Shown: positions 1-5,518 of the stretch, piece after piece
How the letters are laid out: each line of letters opens with the position of its first letter
Numbering within the stretch: position 1 is the first letter of the stretch
Source of the DNA: Chloroflexota bacterium
Lineage (GTDB): Bacteria; Chloroflexota; Dehalococcoidia; Tepidiformales; Tepidiformaceae
NCBI GenBank assembly: GCA_025350285.1
Contig: JANXYE010000277.1
Span: 1 to 5,518, forward strand
Direction of reading: 5' to 3'
DNA length: 5,518 nt
Made by a program: the position numbers and the translations under genes
The notes under the pieces: model-generated
Database searches by the model: none
What the model was told of the DNA's origin: nothing
The model's input: the letters and a program-made list of their open reading frames with translations, nothing else

Positions 1-338
1 TCCGCGCCCTCACCCAGCCCGACGTCCGCCTCATCGTCGATCTCCTCCTCAAAGATGTCGATAAGCAACTCCTGCTTAAGAGCATCACCATGGAAGTGAC
101 GATGGAAGCTAAGGATTGGCTCGGTGAAAAGGGCTACGACCCCATCTTCGGCGCTCGCCCGCTGCGCCGCGTCATCCAGGACAATATCGAAGACCGCCTG
201 AGCGAAATGCTCCTCGGCGGCGCCTTCGGCCCCGGCGACACGGTTCGCATCGACCGGATGCCCGCCGAAGACGGCGGCAACGGCCTCAAGATCGAGACGG
301 TCAAGAAGCCCGAGCCGGTCGCGGTGGCGGTCGCGTAG
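1..338 (+). CDS. clpC: ClpC-type Hsp100 AAA+ unfoldase, C-terminal end (partial, 5' part outside window)
   Basis: This is the last 111 codons of an Hsp100 ATPase, read from base 3 to the TAG at 336-338. It is the small C-terminal subdomain of the second AAA+ module. In this partial numbering the sensor-2 signature GYDPIFGARPLRR lies at about residues 44-56, with the sensor arginine of GARP at R52. The following stretch IEDRLSEMLL is typical of ClpC (IEDRLSEELL-like) rather than ClpB (IENPLAQ-like). In the family the hexamer unfolds substrates using ATP and feeds them to the ClpP protease in the cytoplasm. The ClpC assignment over ClpB rests on that short stretch only. The tail after the folded domain is low-complexity and ends in alternating Val and Ala. 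The N-terminal domain, the first AAA+ module and the Walker motifs lie outside the window. A terminator-like hairpin starts 24 nt after the stop, which suggests the transcript ends there. Confidence 0.93.
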   Translation, partial: RALTQPDVRLIVDLLLKDVDKQLLLKSITMEVTMEAKDWLGEKGYDPIFGARPLRRVIQDNIEDRLSEMLLGGAFGPGDTVRIDRMPAEDGGNGLKIETVKKPEPVAVAVA

Positions 339-361
339 GGAATTCAGCCCAACACCAAGCG

Positions 362-397
362 ACGGCGCAAGCCCGGAGGAATTCGGCCTTGCGCCGT
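362..397. terminator. Terminator-like hairpin after clpC, possibly bidirectional
   Basis: A perfect 10-bp stem is formed by ACGGCGCAAG (362-371) and CTTGCGCCGT (388-397) around a 16-nt loop. It is followed on the + strand by TTCGTT, a weak U tract. It lies 24 nt after the clpC stop and 15 nt beyond the stop of the convergent antitoxin gene on the - strand. It is therefore well placed to end transcription from both sides. The poor T tract means that intrinsic termination is likely but not certain. Confidence 0.6.
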
Positions 398-411
398 TTC
401 GTTGCGCCGGG

Positions 412-708
412 TCAGGAGTCGCCGGATCGAACTGGGGAAGGCTGGGCAAGCCGCTCAAGAATCCACGACCGCGCGAGCGTTGTCGGCCCCATACCCTTCA
501 GGCGCGCCGCCGCCCGAAGGGCGACGAGCGTCTCCGGATCGCGGCGGATGGTCAGTCCGCGGGAGAGGCTGTGCCCGAAGCTGACCTCGGCCGGATCTGC
601 GCTCTCCCAATAGTCGGCGATACTGTGGCTATCCCAGAAGGCAGCTTCCTCTTCGCGCCTCGCGAAAGCAGGGATTGCCCGGCGTTGCGGTTTGAGTTCA
701 GGTGACAC
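412..708 (-). CDS. CopG-family (ribbon-helix-helix) antitoxin, orphan
   Basis: This 98-aa protein resembles the CopG-type antitoxins of type II toxin-antitoxin systems (BrnA/CopG-like). The family hallmark is a motif near IPxFxSxxEEAxFWDTHDxxDY, seen here as IPAFARREEEAAFWDSHS (residues 12-29) followed by IADYW. The C-terminal half, residues 51-87, starts GLTIRRDPETLVALR and ends in GPTTLARSWILERL. It is the predicted ribbon-helix-helix: a beta strand that contacts operator DNA, then two helices for dimerisation. In the family the antitoxin neutralises a partner toxin and represses its own operon. I chose the GTG at 706-708 because homology begins shortly after it and AAAGGA (720-725, - strand) lies 11 nt upstream. 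A GTG at 775-777 would give 121 aa but adds unrelated sequence. No toxin gene is adjacent: upstream lies only a GNAT remnant. The toxin may have been lost, or the protein may act on a toxin elsewhere. Confidence 0.75.
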   Translation of the reverse strand: MSPELKPQRRAIPAFARREEEAAFWDSHSIADYWESADPAEVSFGHSLSRGLTIRRDPETLVALRAAARLKGMGPTTLARSWILERLAQPSPVRSGDS

Positions 709-781
709 GGTGTTCAGGTTCCTTTCGCTGAGCGGCACAATGTGCGCTCGTTGCGGCCCCGCCGATCGTACGGTCACCTGA

Positions 782-997
782 TCACGCCGGACCGGTTTGG
801 CTGAGTTCGCTCGCGAGGATGCCGTAAACGAGTTCGTCCCGGCGTGCGCCGCGGAGCAGGCGGAGCTGGCGCAGGAGGGCCTCGCGGCGCATCCCGAGCT
901 TCTCCATCACGCGGTAGGAGCCGATGTTCTCGGAATCGCAGCCGGCATGGACGCGATCCAACCCGTAGGCCGCGATAGCCCAATTGCCCTGGGTCAC
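782..997 (-). pseudogene. GNAT acetyltransferase (RimJ/RimL type), C-terminal remnant
   Basis: This frame encodes only the C-terminal third of a RimJ/RimL-like N-acetyltransferase. Recognisable pieces are YGLDRVHAGCD (residues 11-21), the strongly conserved SENIGSYRVMEKLGMRREA (22-40), and DELVYGILASEL (54-65). The Asn, Ser and Tyr of ENIGSY and the following helix form the second half of the acetyl-CoA/substrate fold. The catalytic core before it is missing, including the Q/RxxGxG/A acetyl-CoA pyrophosphate loop. The usual family length is about 170-190 aa. The nominal start is a GTG at 995-997 with no clear ribosome binding site, so translation is doubtful. The stop at 782-784 lies just before the longer alternative GTG of the antitoxin gene. 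A matching N-terminal remnant lies at 1723-1824 on the same strand, so the two are probably ends of one gene or of two related copies. Confidence 0.75.
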
Positions 998-1026
998 GAA
1001 GCTTTGGAGCCGTTCTGCACAGTCGT

Positions 1027-1103
1027 GAGCCGCTCCAGGATCCAGGAGCGGGCAAGCGTCGTGGTCCGAGGCCGTTCACGCGCGCCGCAGCGCGGAGCGC
1101 CAC
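1027..1103 (-). pseudogene. Frameshifted 3' relic of a second CopG-family antitoxin
   Basis: Read on the - strand, this segment gives VALRAAARVNGLGP and then, after a one-base deletion, TLARSWILERL. It parallels the ribbon-helix-helix C-terminus of the intact antitoxin at 412-708 (VALRAAARLKGMGPTTLAR onward). The match covers 26 codons minus one base (77 nt): about 22 of 26 residues agree, but only about 73% of bases. Most differences are synonymous third positions. A TAG, which is also the stop of the neighbouring secreted-protein gene, lies directly upstream, and no N-terminal half is recognisable. The relic is therefore a dead fragment of a diverged paralogue and not a recent copy of its neighbour. 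Between it and the GNAT remnant, about 30 nt hold nothing I recognise. Confidence 0.72.
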
Positions 1104-1106
1104 CTG

Positions 1107-1607
1107 CTAGGCGAGTCGGGAACAGACGTTCACGAAGTTCCCTGTCTGGGTGACCAGCGTGAAGGTGGTGCTATCCACGACGGTGCGTCCGGTGCCGACC
1201 TGAATGCCCCGTCCACTGTTGAGCCCGAAGAGCACCGTCCACCCGGTAATCGTGAAACTCCCGCCGTCGGAAGCGATGAAGCCCGGACCACTTGCCCGAA
1301 AAGCGGTGGTGCGCCCGGTAGGCCCGACGAAACTGACCTCCGCGTTGGACGCGGCGATGACGATCTGGCGCCCACTGGTGAAGGTCGTCCTCGTCGTTGC
1401 CCCGACGAATGTGTAGGAAACGACAAAGCCGCACGACGCATCTGTCCCGGTGAACGTCCCGACGGGATCCGATGTGCGGCTGGGAGCCGACGCGAGTGCC
1501 GGATTTGCGGAAAGCACGACGGACGCAATGAGCGCCGCAGCGACGAGCAGTAACGCGCACGGGGCGGTGCGGCGGGTTGAGCGTGCACACCGAGCCAGTT
1601 CGACCAT
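1107..1607 (-). CDS. Small secreted protein of unknown function
   Basis: This encodes a 166-aa protein with a clear Sec signal peptide. It has an arginine-rich start (residues 1-16), a hydrophobic core CALLLVAAALIASVVL (17-32), and a signal-peptidase I site after Ala-Leu-Ala at about residue 39. The mature part, roughly 127 aa, is rich in Thr, Ser, Gly and Val with alternating polar and apolar residues, as in an all-beta domain. It has two cysteines, C59 near the start of the mature part and C162 at the C-terminus, which could form a disulfide. The ending TQTGNFVNVCSRLA resembles a family of unnamed secreted proteins that I recall from Actinobacteria and Chloroflexota; I cannot name it. There is no lipobox or anchor, so release outside the cell is likely. 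The ATG start is supported by GGAGG (1613-1617, - strand) 5 nt upstream and a promoter at 1648-1676. It lies between the two GNAT remnants. Confidence 0.7.
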   Translation of the reverse strand: MVELARCARSTRRTAPCALLLVAAALIASVVLSANPALASAPSRTSDPVGTFTGTDASCGFVVSYTFVGATTRTTFTSGRQIVIAASNAEVSFVGPTGRTTAFRASGPGFIASDGGSFTITGWTVLFGLNSGRGIQVGTGRTVVDSTTFTLVTQTGNFVNVCSRLA

Positions 1608-1608
1608 G

Positions 1609-1824
1609 TCAGCCTCCCACCGACCCGAAGAGCCGGGCAGCGCCCGAACTATAGCGGTGGCGGCAGTCTCCGTCTACGTTCACGCTCGGGGCGGACAAGG
1701 CGTACGACACGAGCGACTTCGTGCCGAACTCTGGGTCCAAGGAACGCGCGAGGACGGGCTCAAGGTCCGCAACTTCCCACGACCGGAGGACCAGCCGTTC
1801 GGTGGTGATGGTCGTCGGTTCCAT
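1609..1824 (-). pseudogene. GNAT acetyltransferase (RimJ/RimL type), N-terminal remnant
   Basis: From the ATG at 1822-1824 the - strand reads MEPTTITTERLVLRSWEVAD and continues to DPEFG at residue 34. This is the standard N-terminal beta strand and helix of RimJ/RimL-type acetyltransferases (TxRLxLRxW, then a D-rich helix). The start is supported by a perfect AGGAGG (1831-1836, - strand) 6 nt upstream. After about residue 34 the similarity ends and the frame runs through unrelated sequence to a TGA at 1609-1611, giving 71 aa. The substrate-binding region and acetyl-CoA loop are absent, so the product cannot be a working enzyme. The C-terminal piece of a protein of the same subfamily lies at 782-997. 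The stop falls 1 nt before the ATG of the secreted-protein gene, inside its Shine-Dalgarno spacer. If still translated, this fragment could couple to that gene. Confidence 0.7.
1648..1676 (-). promoter_or_regulatory. Predicted sigma-70-type promoter of the secreted-protein gene
   Basis: On the - strand TAGACG (-35, 1671-1676) and TATAGT (-10, 1648-1653) are separated by exactly 17 nt. They match TTGACA at 4 of 6 and TATAAT at 5 of 6 positions. Transcription would start near 1641 and leave a leader of about 34 nt that contains the GGAGG of the gene ending at 1107. The promoter lies inside the non-homologous tail of the GNAT N-terminal remnant, in line with a separate arrival of the secreted-protein gene. 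Confidence 0.45.
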
Positions 1825-1881
1825 GGACGTCCTCCTGACCCAGCGCTGCCCATCCGGCGACATCGTGGCACAATCGACGCC

Positions 1882-2160
1882 ATGGTCTCGCGCAAGCAAT
1901 TTCAGGTGCCCGGGCTTCATCGTCCAGCGTCCACTCAGTCTGCGGCGCGGGTTGGGTGGGAAGAGGCGTTCGCGGAGATGGCGGCGTCGGGAGAGGACGA
2001 GCTTCTCTGGCCGTATTTCCCGAACGATTTCGACGAGAACGAATGGGAGTGGCCCGAAATGCCCGATGCCGAACTGGCGCCCGAGCGTCGACCGACCGAG
2101 CCGTCCGCCTCGGTCGGTGATGCGTGCTTCGCAAAGACCGCTCCTTCCAGTCGCGGCTAG
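1882..2160 (+). CDS. MazE-type antitoxin, C-terminal half only (AbrB domain missing)
   Basis: From the ATG at 1882 this reads 92 aa. Residues 23-57 carry the C-terminal tail typical of one MazE family: RVGWEEAFAEMAASGEDELL, then an acidic aromatic segment ending FDENEWEW. In the family this flexible acidic tail wraps the MazF RNase and blocks it, while an N-terminal AbrB swapped-hairpin domain (about 45 aa, RIGNSxGIRIPK-like) binds the operator. That domain is absent here. The first 22 residues are unrelated, and no AbrB motif appears in the other frames upstream. Family members usually end at or just after EWEW. This frame continues for 35 more residues through an inverted repeat and ends in a TAG inside the first copy of a direct repeat. 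No Shine-Dalgarno is visible. No MazF gene follows. It is either a decayed gene or an orphan neutralising peptide; I favour decay. Confidence 0.5.
   Translation: MVSRKQFQVPGLHRPASTQSAARVGWEEAFAEMAASGEDELLWPYFPNDFDENEWEWPEMPDAELAPERRPTEPSASVGDACFAKTAPSSRG
2091..2118. repeat. Perfect 10-bp inverted repeat
   Basis: ACCGACCGAG (2091-2100) and CTCGGTCGGT (2109-2118) are exact reverse complements around an 8-nt loop. No T tract follows on either side, so a classical intrinsic terminator is unlikely. It lies in the C-terminal extension of the MazE-like frame, about 33 nt after its EWEW motif and 12 nt before the first direct-repeat copy. It may mark the original 3' end of the antitoxin gene or an old junction. 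Confidence 0.6.
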
Positions 2161-2198
2161 GATTGAGTGTCGGGCACTCCGCCGTCTTGCCTCCAGCC
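2131..2198 (+). repeat. Direct repeat, copy 1 (REP-like)
   Basis: The first 35 nt (2131-2165, starting GCAAAGACCGCTCC) recur without a mismatch at 2208-2242. The next 33 nt are similar with small gaps and end in CCTCCAGCC in both copies. Within the identical core CCGC and GCGG can pair around an 11-nt loop. The arrangement resembles REP-type intergenic elements, though copies elsewhere in the genome cannot be seen from here. This copy supplies the stop codon of the MazE-like frame. Confidence 0.8.
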
Positions 2199-2207
2199 GA
2201 CGGGTTT

Positions 2208-2276
2208 GCAAAGACCGCTCCTTCCAGTCGCGGCTAGGATTGGCTGGCGGGCGCTCTCTCCCGTCTGCCTCCAGCC
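2208..2276 (+). repeat. Direct repeat, copy 2 (REP-like)
   Basis: This is the second copy, offset 77 nt from the first, with an identical 35-nt core at 2208-2242. Its 3' part differs from copy 1 and adds a longer stem: TGGCTGG (2241-2247) pairs with CCAGCCA (2271-2277), with CGGG (2248-2251) and CCCG (2260-2263) stacked inside. It ends 34 nt before the -35 hexamer of the rpoB promoter, so it may insulate rpoB from upstream transcription. Confidence 0.78.
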
Positions 2277-2310
2277 ACCTCGCGCCCCTTACTTGACCTT
2301 AAGCCGCCCA

Positions 2311-2339
2311 TTGACTTCTCCGGCTGGACGTTGCACAAT
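2311..2339 (+). promoter_or_regulatory. Predicted main promoter of rpoB
   Basis: TTGACT (2311-2316) and CACAAT (2334-2339) are spaced by exactly 17 nt. They match the housekeeping sigma consensus at 5 of 6 and 4 of 6 positions. A second -35-like TTGACC lies at 2293-2298 but has no good -10 partner. Transcription would start near 2346, giving a 5' leader of about 95 nt before the rpoB ATG. In that leader (2347-2425) I see no riboswitch, tRNA or convincing hairpin. rpoB therefore appears to be transcribed independently of clpC. Confidence 0.6.
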
Positions 2340-2425
2340 AATCGTTGGCCCACTATGCCCATCGTTTCCCCGCCCGGAATTCAGACATCCATCGCCTCTA
2401 CTTGTCCCTCGGACCCCAGGCCCTG

Positions 2426-2431
2426 AAGGAG
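2426..2431 (+). promoter_or_regulatory. Ribosome binding site fixing the rpoB start
   Basis: AAGGAG lies 10 nt before the ATG at 2442. The competing in-frame ATG at 2475 is preceded only by a G7 run and lies in the loop of a potential hairpin. This favours 2442 as the start. Confidence 0.65.
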
Positions 2432-2441
2432 TTGCTACCGC

Positions 2442-5400
2442 ATGACCGCTACGCGTGACGTGGTGCGGGGGGGTATGTTTGCCCCCCTCGAAGTCCAGAC
2501 CTACGGCCACATTCCTAATGTGCTCGACATCCCGAGCCTCATCAAGATCCAGGTCGATTCGTTCAACTGGTTTAAGAACGAAGGCCTCCGCGAACTCCTC
2601 GACGAGATATCCCCCATCCAGGACTTTACCGGTTCGAAGATGGATCTCGTTTTCGGCGAATACGAGTTCCGCGACCCTAAGGCCAACCAGGCAGAATGCC
2701 GCGAACGCGATATGACGTTCGCCGCCCCGCTGTTTGTAGATGTCGAACTCCACATCAAGGAATCCGGCGAAATCAAGGAGCAGCGCCTCTTCTTCGGCGA
2801 TTTCCCGCTCATGACGGACCGCGGCACGTTCATCATTAACGGCGCCGAGCGCGTCGTCGTGAGCCAGCTCGTCCGTTCCCCGGGCGTTTACTACACCCTC
2901 GAAATAGACCCCGGCAGTGGCCGCCGCCTCGCCTACGGAAAGCTCATCCCGAACCGCGGCGCCTGGCTCGAATTCGAAACCAGCAACCGCAACGTCGTAT
3001 CCGTAAAAGTCGATCGCAAGCGCAAGATCCCCGTCTCGAACATGGTGCGCGCGATCGATATCCCCGGCCTCCTCCCGGGCGATCGCGACAACCCTCGCTT
3101 CGCCAAGTACTTCGCCGCCTTCGACCGAGCCGAGCTCTCCAGGGCTCCCGAAGACGAGAAGGCACGCGATTCCGCCGCCCGCGAACTCGAAATGGAACTC
3201 GGGACGGACGAACGCGTCATCGCCATCTTCGCAACCGTCGATACCAACGAGCAGATCAACTACACGCTAACGACCATCTCCAAAGAGCCGAGCAAGAACA
3301 AGCACGAGGCCCTGCTCGAGTTCTACCGCCGCATCCGCCCCGGCGATCCGCCGACGCTGGAGAACGCGCGCACCCTCATCAACACCCTCTTCTTCAACCC
3401 GCGCCGCTACGACCTCGGCCGGGTTGGCCGCCACAAGGTGAACAAGCGCCTCGAACTTGAAAACCCGACCACCCAGCGCTGGCTCCGCCCGTACGACCTG
3501 ATCTCCATCATCAAGGAGCTCATGACGCTCAACAACGGGCGCGGGCACGCCGATGATATTGACCACCTCGGTAACCGCCGCGTGCGCGCCGTCGGCGAAC
3601 TCATCCAGCAGCAGTTCCGCGTCGGCCTCCTTCGCATGGAACGCGTGGTCCGCGAACGTATGACGATCACCGATCCGGAAGAGGCCACCCCCAGCGCCCT
3701 CATCAACATCCGGCCCGTGGTTGCCGCTATGAAGGAGTTCTTCGGCGGCAGCCAGCTCTCCCAGTTCATGGACCAGACGAACCCCCTCGCCGAGCTGACG
3801 CACAAGCGCCGGCTCAGCGCCCTCGGGCCCGGCGGCCTCTCGCGTGACCGTGCCGGCTTCGACGTGCGTGACGTCCACCACAGCCACTACGGCCGCATCT
3901 GTCCGATCGAGACGCCGGAAGGCCCGAACATCGGCCTCATCGGCTCGCTCGCGACATATGGCCGCCTCAACGACTTCGGCTTTATCGAAACGCCCTATCG
4001 CGCCGTCATCAAGGAACTCTCGCCCGGCGACTCGCGCCTTATCGGCGAAACCGTGCGCATTGACGTACTCGATAAGGCCGGCAAGGCCATGGCCAGGGCG
4101 GGCGACAAGATTGATGCGAAGCTCGCCGAAAAGCTCAAGTCGTTCGGCGGCAGCGTCCCCATCCGCCCGTTCGTGTCCACCGATATCCGCTACCTCACCG
4201 CCGATGAAGAGGACAAGTTCGTTGTCGGCCAGGCCAACACCCTGCTCGATGCCACGGGCCACTTCCTCGAAGAGCGCATGGAAGTGCGCGTCCACGATAG
4301 CTTCAAGATGATGCCTCCCGAGGGCATCGACTTCCAGGATGTCTCACCGAAACAGATGGTCTCTGTCGCCACGGCCCTCATCCCATTCCTCGAACACGAC
4401 GACGCGAACCGCGCCCTTATGGGCTCCAACATGCAGCGCCAGGCGGTGCCACTGGTCCGCCCGGAAGTGCCGCTCGTCGGCACCGGCATGGAGCGGCGCA
4501 CGGCCGTCGATAGCGGCCATGTCGTCGTCGCCGCCGGCCCAGGTGAGGTTATCGAAGCCAGCGGCGCTCGGGTCGTCATCCGCTACGACGACCCGGACCG
4601 CGGCGAAGTCACCTATCCGCTGATCAAGTTTATGCGCTCTAACCAGGGCACCTGCCTGAACCAGCGCTCGCTCGTCTTCCGCGGCCAACGCGTCTCCACC
4701 TCGGAACCGCTGCTCGACAGTTCGAGCACCCAGGGGGGCGACCTCGCGCTCGGCCAGAACGTGCTCTGCGCGTTCATGAGCTGGGAGGGCTACAACTTCG
4801 AAGACGCGATCATCATCTCCCAGAACATGATCCGCGAAGATAAGTTCACCTCAATCCACATCGAAAAACACGAAGTGGAAGCCCGCGATACGAAGCTCGG
4901 GCCCGAGGAGATCACCCGCGACATCCCGAATGTCGGCGAAGAGAGCCTAAGTGACCTGGACGAAGATGGCATCATTCGGATCGGCGCTGAAGTGCGTGAA
5001 GGCGACATCCTCGTCGGCAAAATCACGCCCAAGGGCGAGACCGAACTGACCGCCGAAGAGAAGCTCCTGCGGGCCATCTTTGGTGAAAAAGCCCGCGAAG
5101 TGAAGGACACGAGCCTGCGCGTCCCGCACGGCGAAAAGGGCAAGGTAATCGACGTCCGGGTCTTCAGCCGGGACGACCACGAGAGCCTGCCCGCCGGCGT
5201 GAACAAGCTCGTCCGCGTCGGCATCGCCCAGAAGCGCAAGCTCAGCGAAGGCGATAAGATGGCTGGCCGCCACGGTAACAAGGGCGTCATCAGCCGCATC
5301 CTTCCGCGCGAAGACATGCCCTACCTCGACGATGGCCAGCCGATCGATATCATCCTCAACCCAATTGGCGTCCCCAGCCGCATGAACATCGGCCAGGTGC

Positions 5401-5518
5401 TGGAAACGCACCTCGGCTGGGCTGCAAGTGTGCTTGGCTTCCGCGCCGTGACGCCGGTGTTCGACGGTGCGAGTGATGTCTCCATCGATGATTCGCTGGC
5501 CAGGGCGTGGATGGCGGT
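2442..5518 (+). CDS. rpoB: DNA-directed RNA polymerase subunit beta (partial, 3' end outside window)
   Basis: The reading frame is open from the ATG at 2442 to the window edge, with 1025 codons visible. Bacterial RpoB is usually 1150-1350 aa, so the last part is missing. In order: the N-terminal protrusion with [20 protein letters not shown] (residues 119-138) and [10 protein letters not shown] (141-150); the rifampicin pocket [20 protein letters not shown] (436-455) followed by [10 protein letters not shown]; rif cluster [17 protein letters not shown] (486-500); the active-site [10 protein letters not shown] with E787 and D788 (E. coli E813 and D814); the flap region [20 protein letters not shown] (861-880); and [12 protein letters not shown] with catalytic-centre lysines K939 and K947 (E. 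coli K1065 and K1073). It builds the catalytic core with beta' and the alpha dimer. Rif residues D444, H454 and S459 are wild type, so no resistance allele is seen. The E787-K939 spacing is about 100 residues shorter than in E. coli, so the proteobacterial insert SI2 is absent. Confidence 0.98.
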   Translation, partial: MTATRDVVRGGMFAPLEVQTYGHIPNVLDIPSLIKIQVDSFNWFKNEGLRELLDEISPIQDFTGSKMDLVFGEYEFRDPKANQAECRERDMTFAAPLFVDVELHIKESGEIKEQRLFFGDFPLMTDRGTFIINGAERVVVSQLVRSPGVYYTLEIDPGSGRRLAYGKLIPNRGAWLEFETSNRNVVSVKVDRKRKIPVSNMVRAIDIPGLLPGDRDNPRFAKYFAAFDRAELSRAPEDEKARDSAARELEMELGTDERVIAIFATVDTNEQINYTLTTISKEPSKNKHEALLEFYRRIRPGDPPTLENARTLINTLFFNPRRYDLGRVGRHKVNKRLELENPTTQRWLRPYDLISIIKELMTLNNGRGHADDIDHLGNRRVRAVGELIQQQFRVGLLRMERVVRERMTITDPEEATPSALINIRPVVAAMKEFFGGSQLSQFMDQTNPLAELTHKRRLSALGPGGLSRDRAGFDVRDVHHSHYGRICPIETPEGPNIGLIGSLATYGRLNDFGFIETPYRAVIKELSPGDSRLIGETVRIDVLDKAGKAMARAGDKIDAKLAEKLKSFGGSVPIRPFVSTDIRYLTADEEDKFVVGQANTLLDATGHFLEERMEVRVHDSFKMMPPEGIDFQDVSPKQMVSVATALIPFLEHDDANRALMGSNMQRQAVPLVRPEVPLVGTGMERRTAVDSGHVVVAAGPGEVIEASGARVVIRYDDPDRGEVTYPLIKFMRSNQGTCLNQRSLVFRGQRVSTSEPLLDSSSTQGGDLALGQNVLCAFMSWEGYNFEDAIIISQNMIREDKFTSIHIEKHEVEARDTKLGPEEITRDIPNVGEESLSDLDEDGIIRIGAEVREGDILVGKITPKGETELTAEEKLLRAIFGEKAREVKDTSLRVPHGEKGKVIDVRVFSRDDHESLPAGVNKLVRVGIAQKRKLSEGDKMAGRHGNKGVISRILPREDMPYLDDGQPIDIILNPIGVPSRMNIGQVLETHLGWAASVLGFRAVTPVFDGASDVSIDDSLARAWMA
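2467..2487 (+). other. G7/C6 hairpin in the first codons of rpoB
   Basis: A run of seven G (2467-2473) and a run of six C (2482-2487) can form a 6-bp all-GC stem with an 8-nt loop that contains the in-frame ATG at 2475 (codon 12). The stem starts about 26 nt after the start codon, just beyond the region normally covered by an initiating ribosome. The G run spans codons 9-11. Confidence 0.5.

Noticed and set aside
774..1103. 109-codon - strand frame starting with the antitoxin relic
   Set aside because: Only its first 14 codons are meaningful. After the one-base deletion it reads arginine- and proline-rich noise across the GNAT remnant in the wrong frame.
1450..1881. Upstream extension of the + strand frame that ends at 2160
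   Set aside because: It lies antisense to the signal peptide of the secreted protein and to the GNAT remnant, has no domain similarity and no AbrB motif. Only the part from 1882 has support.
1609..2211. 200-codon - strand frame extending upstream of the GNAT remnant
   Set aside because: The part above 1824 is antisense to the MazE-like frame and shows no similarity. The AGGAGG at 1831-1836 marks the ATG at 1824 as the real start.
2131..2276. CRISPR-like array
   Set aside because: There are only two copies, the similarity extends beyond the core into the intervening sequence, and no cas gene is present.
339..2384. GGAATTCAG at 339-347 and again at 2376-2384, nearly bracketing the accessory block
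   Set aside because: Nine matching bases in 2 kb can occur by chance, and the right copy lies inside the rpoB leader. There is no integrase or terminal inverted repeat to support target-site duplications.
2167..2445. 92-codon + strand frame overlapping the rpoB start
   Set aside because: It runs through the direct repeats, promoter and leader, has no ribosome binding site and no recognisable sequence.
3267..4295. 342-codon open frame on the - strand inside rpoB
   Set aside because: It is fully antisense to RpoB, whose conserved motifs are continuous on the + strand. Long antisense frames are common in GC-rich genes, and its product shows no recognisable domain.

Overview
The window is a GC-rich stretch of a bacterial chromosome in which two housekeeping genes on the + strand bracket about 2.1 kb of accessory and decayed DNA. 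At the left edge is the 3' end of clpC, the Hsp100/ClpC unfoldase ATPase. At the right is rpoB, the RNA polymerase beta subunit, which starts at 2442 and runs off the right edge with 1025 codons visible. From memory of the families, the RpoB N-terminal half and rifampicin region look most like Chloroflexota proteins (Sphaerobacter/Dehalococcoidia-like) with Firmicutes-like rif-cluster residues. That placement is an inference without a tree.

Layout: clpC tail (1-338, +); a hairpin terminator-like element (362-397) between convergent genes; an intact CopG-family antitoxin (412-708, -); the C-terminal remnant of a RimJ/RimL-type GNAT acetyltransferase (782-997, -); a frameshifted 3' relic of a second CopG-type antitoxin (1027-1103, -); a small secreted protein of unknown function (1107-1607, -) with its own promoter and a good ribosome binding site; the N-terminal remnant of a GNAT acetyltransferase (1609-1824, -); a MazE-type antitoxin C-terminal half lacking its AbrB DNA-binding domain (1882-2160, +); a perfect inverted repeat (2091-2118); two copies of a roughly 70-nt repeat (2131-2198 and 2208-2276); then the rpoB promoter (2311-2339), leader, ribosome binding site and rpoB.

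The middle block reads as a gene graveyard. It holds one whole and one broken antitoxin of the same family, a partial antitoxin of another family, and both ends of a GNAT gene whose acetyl-CoA-binding middle is gone. No toxin partner and no transposase are visible. The small secreted protein and the 98-codon CopG antitoxin are the only accessory genes that look intact. clpC and rpoB do not appear to share a transcript, because a terminator-like hairpin follows clpC and a well-spaced sigma-70-type promoter precedes rpoB. I see no convincing new multi-gene system. The points worth a second look are the decay history of the antitoxin/GNAT block, the truncated MazE-like protein, the tandem repeat upstream of rpoB, and a G7/C6 hairpin inside the first codons of rpoB.
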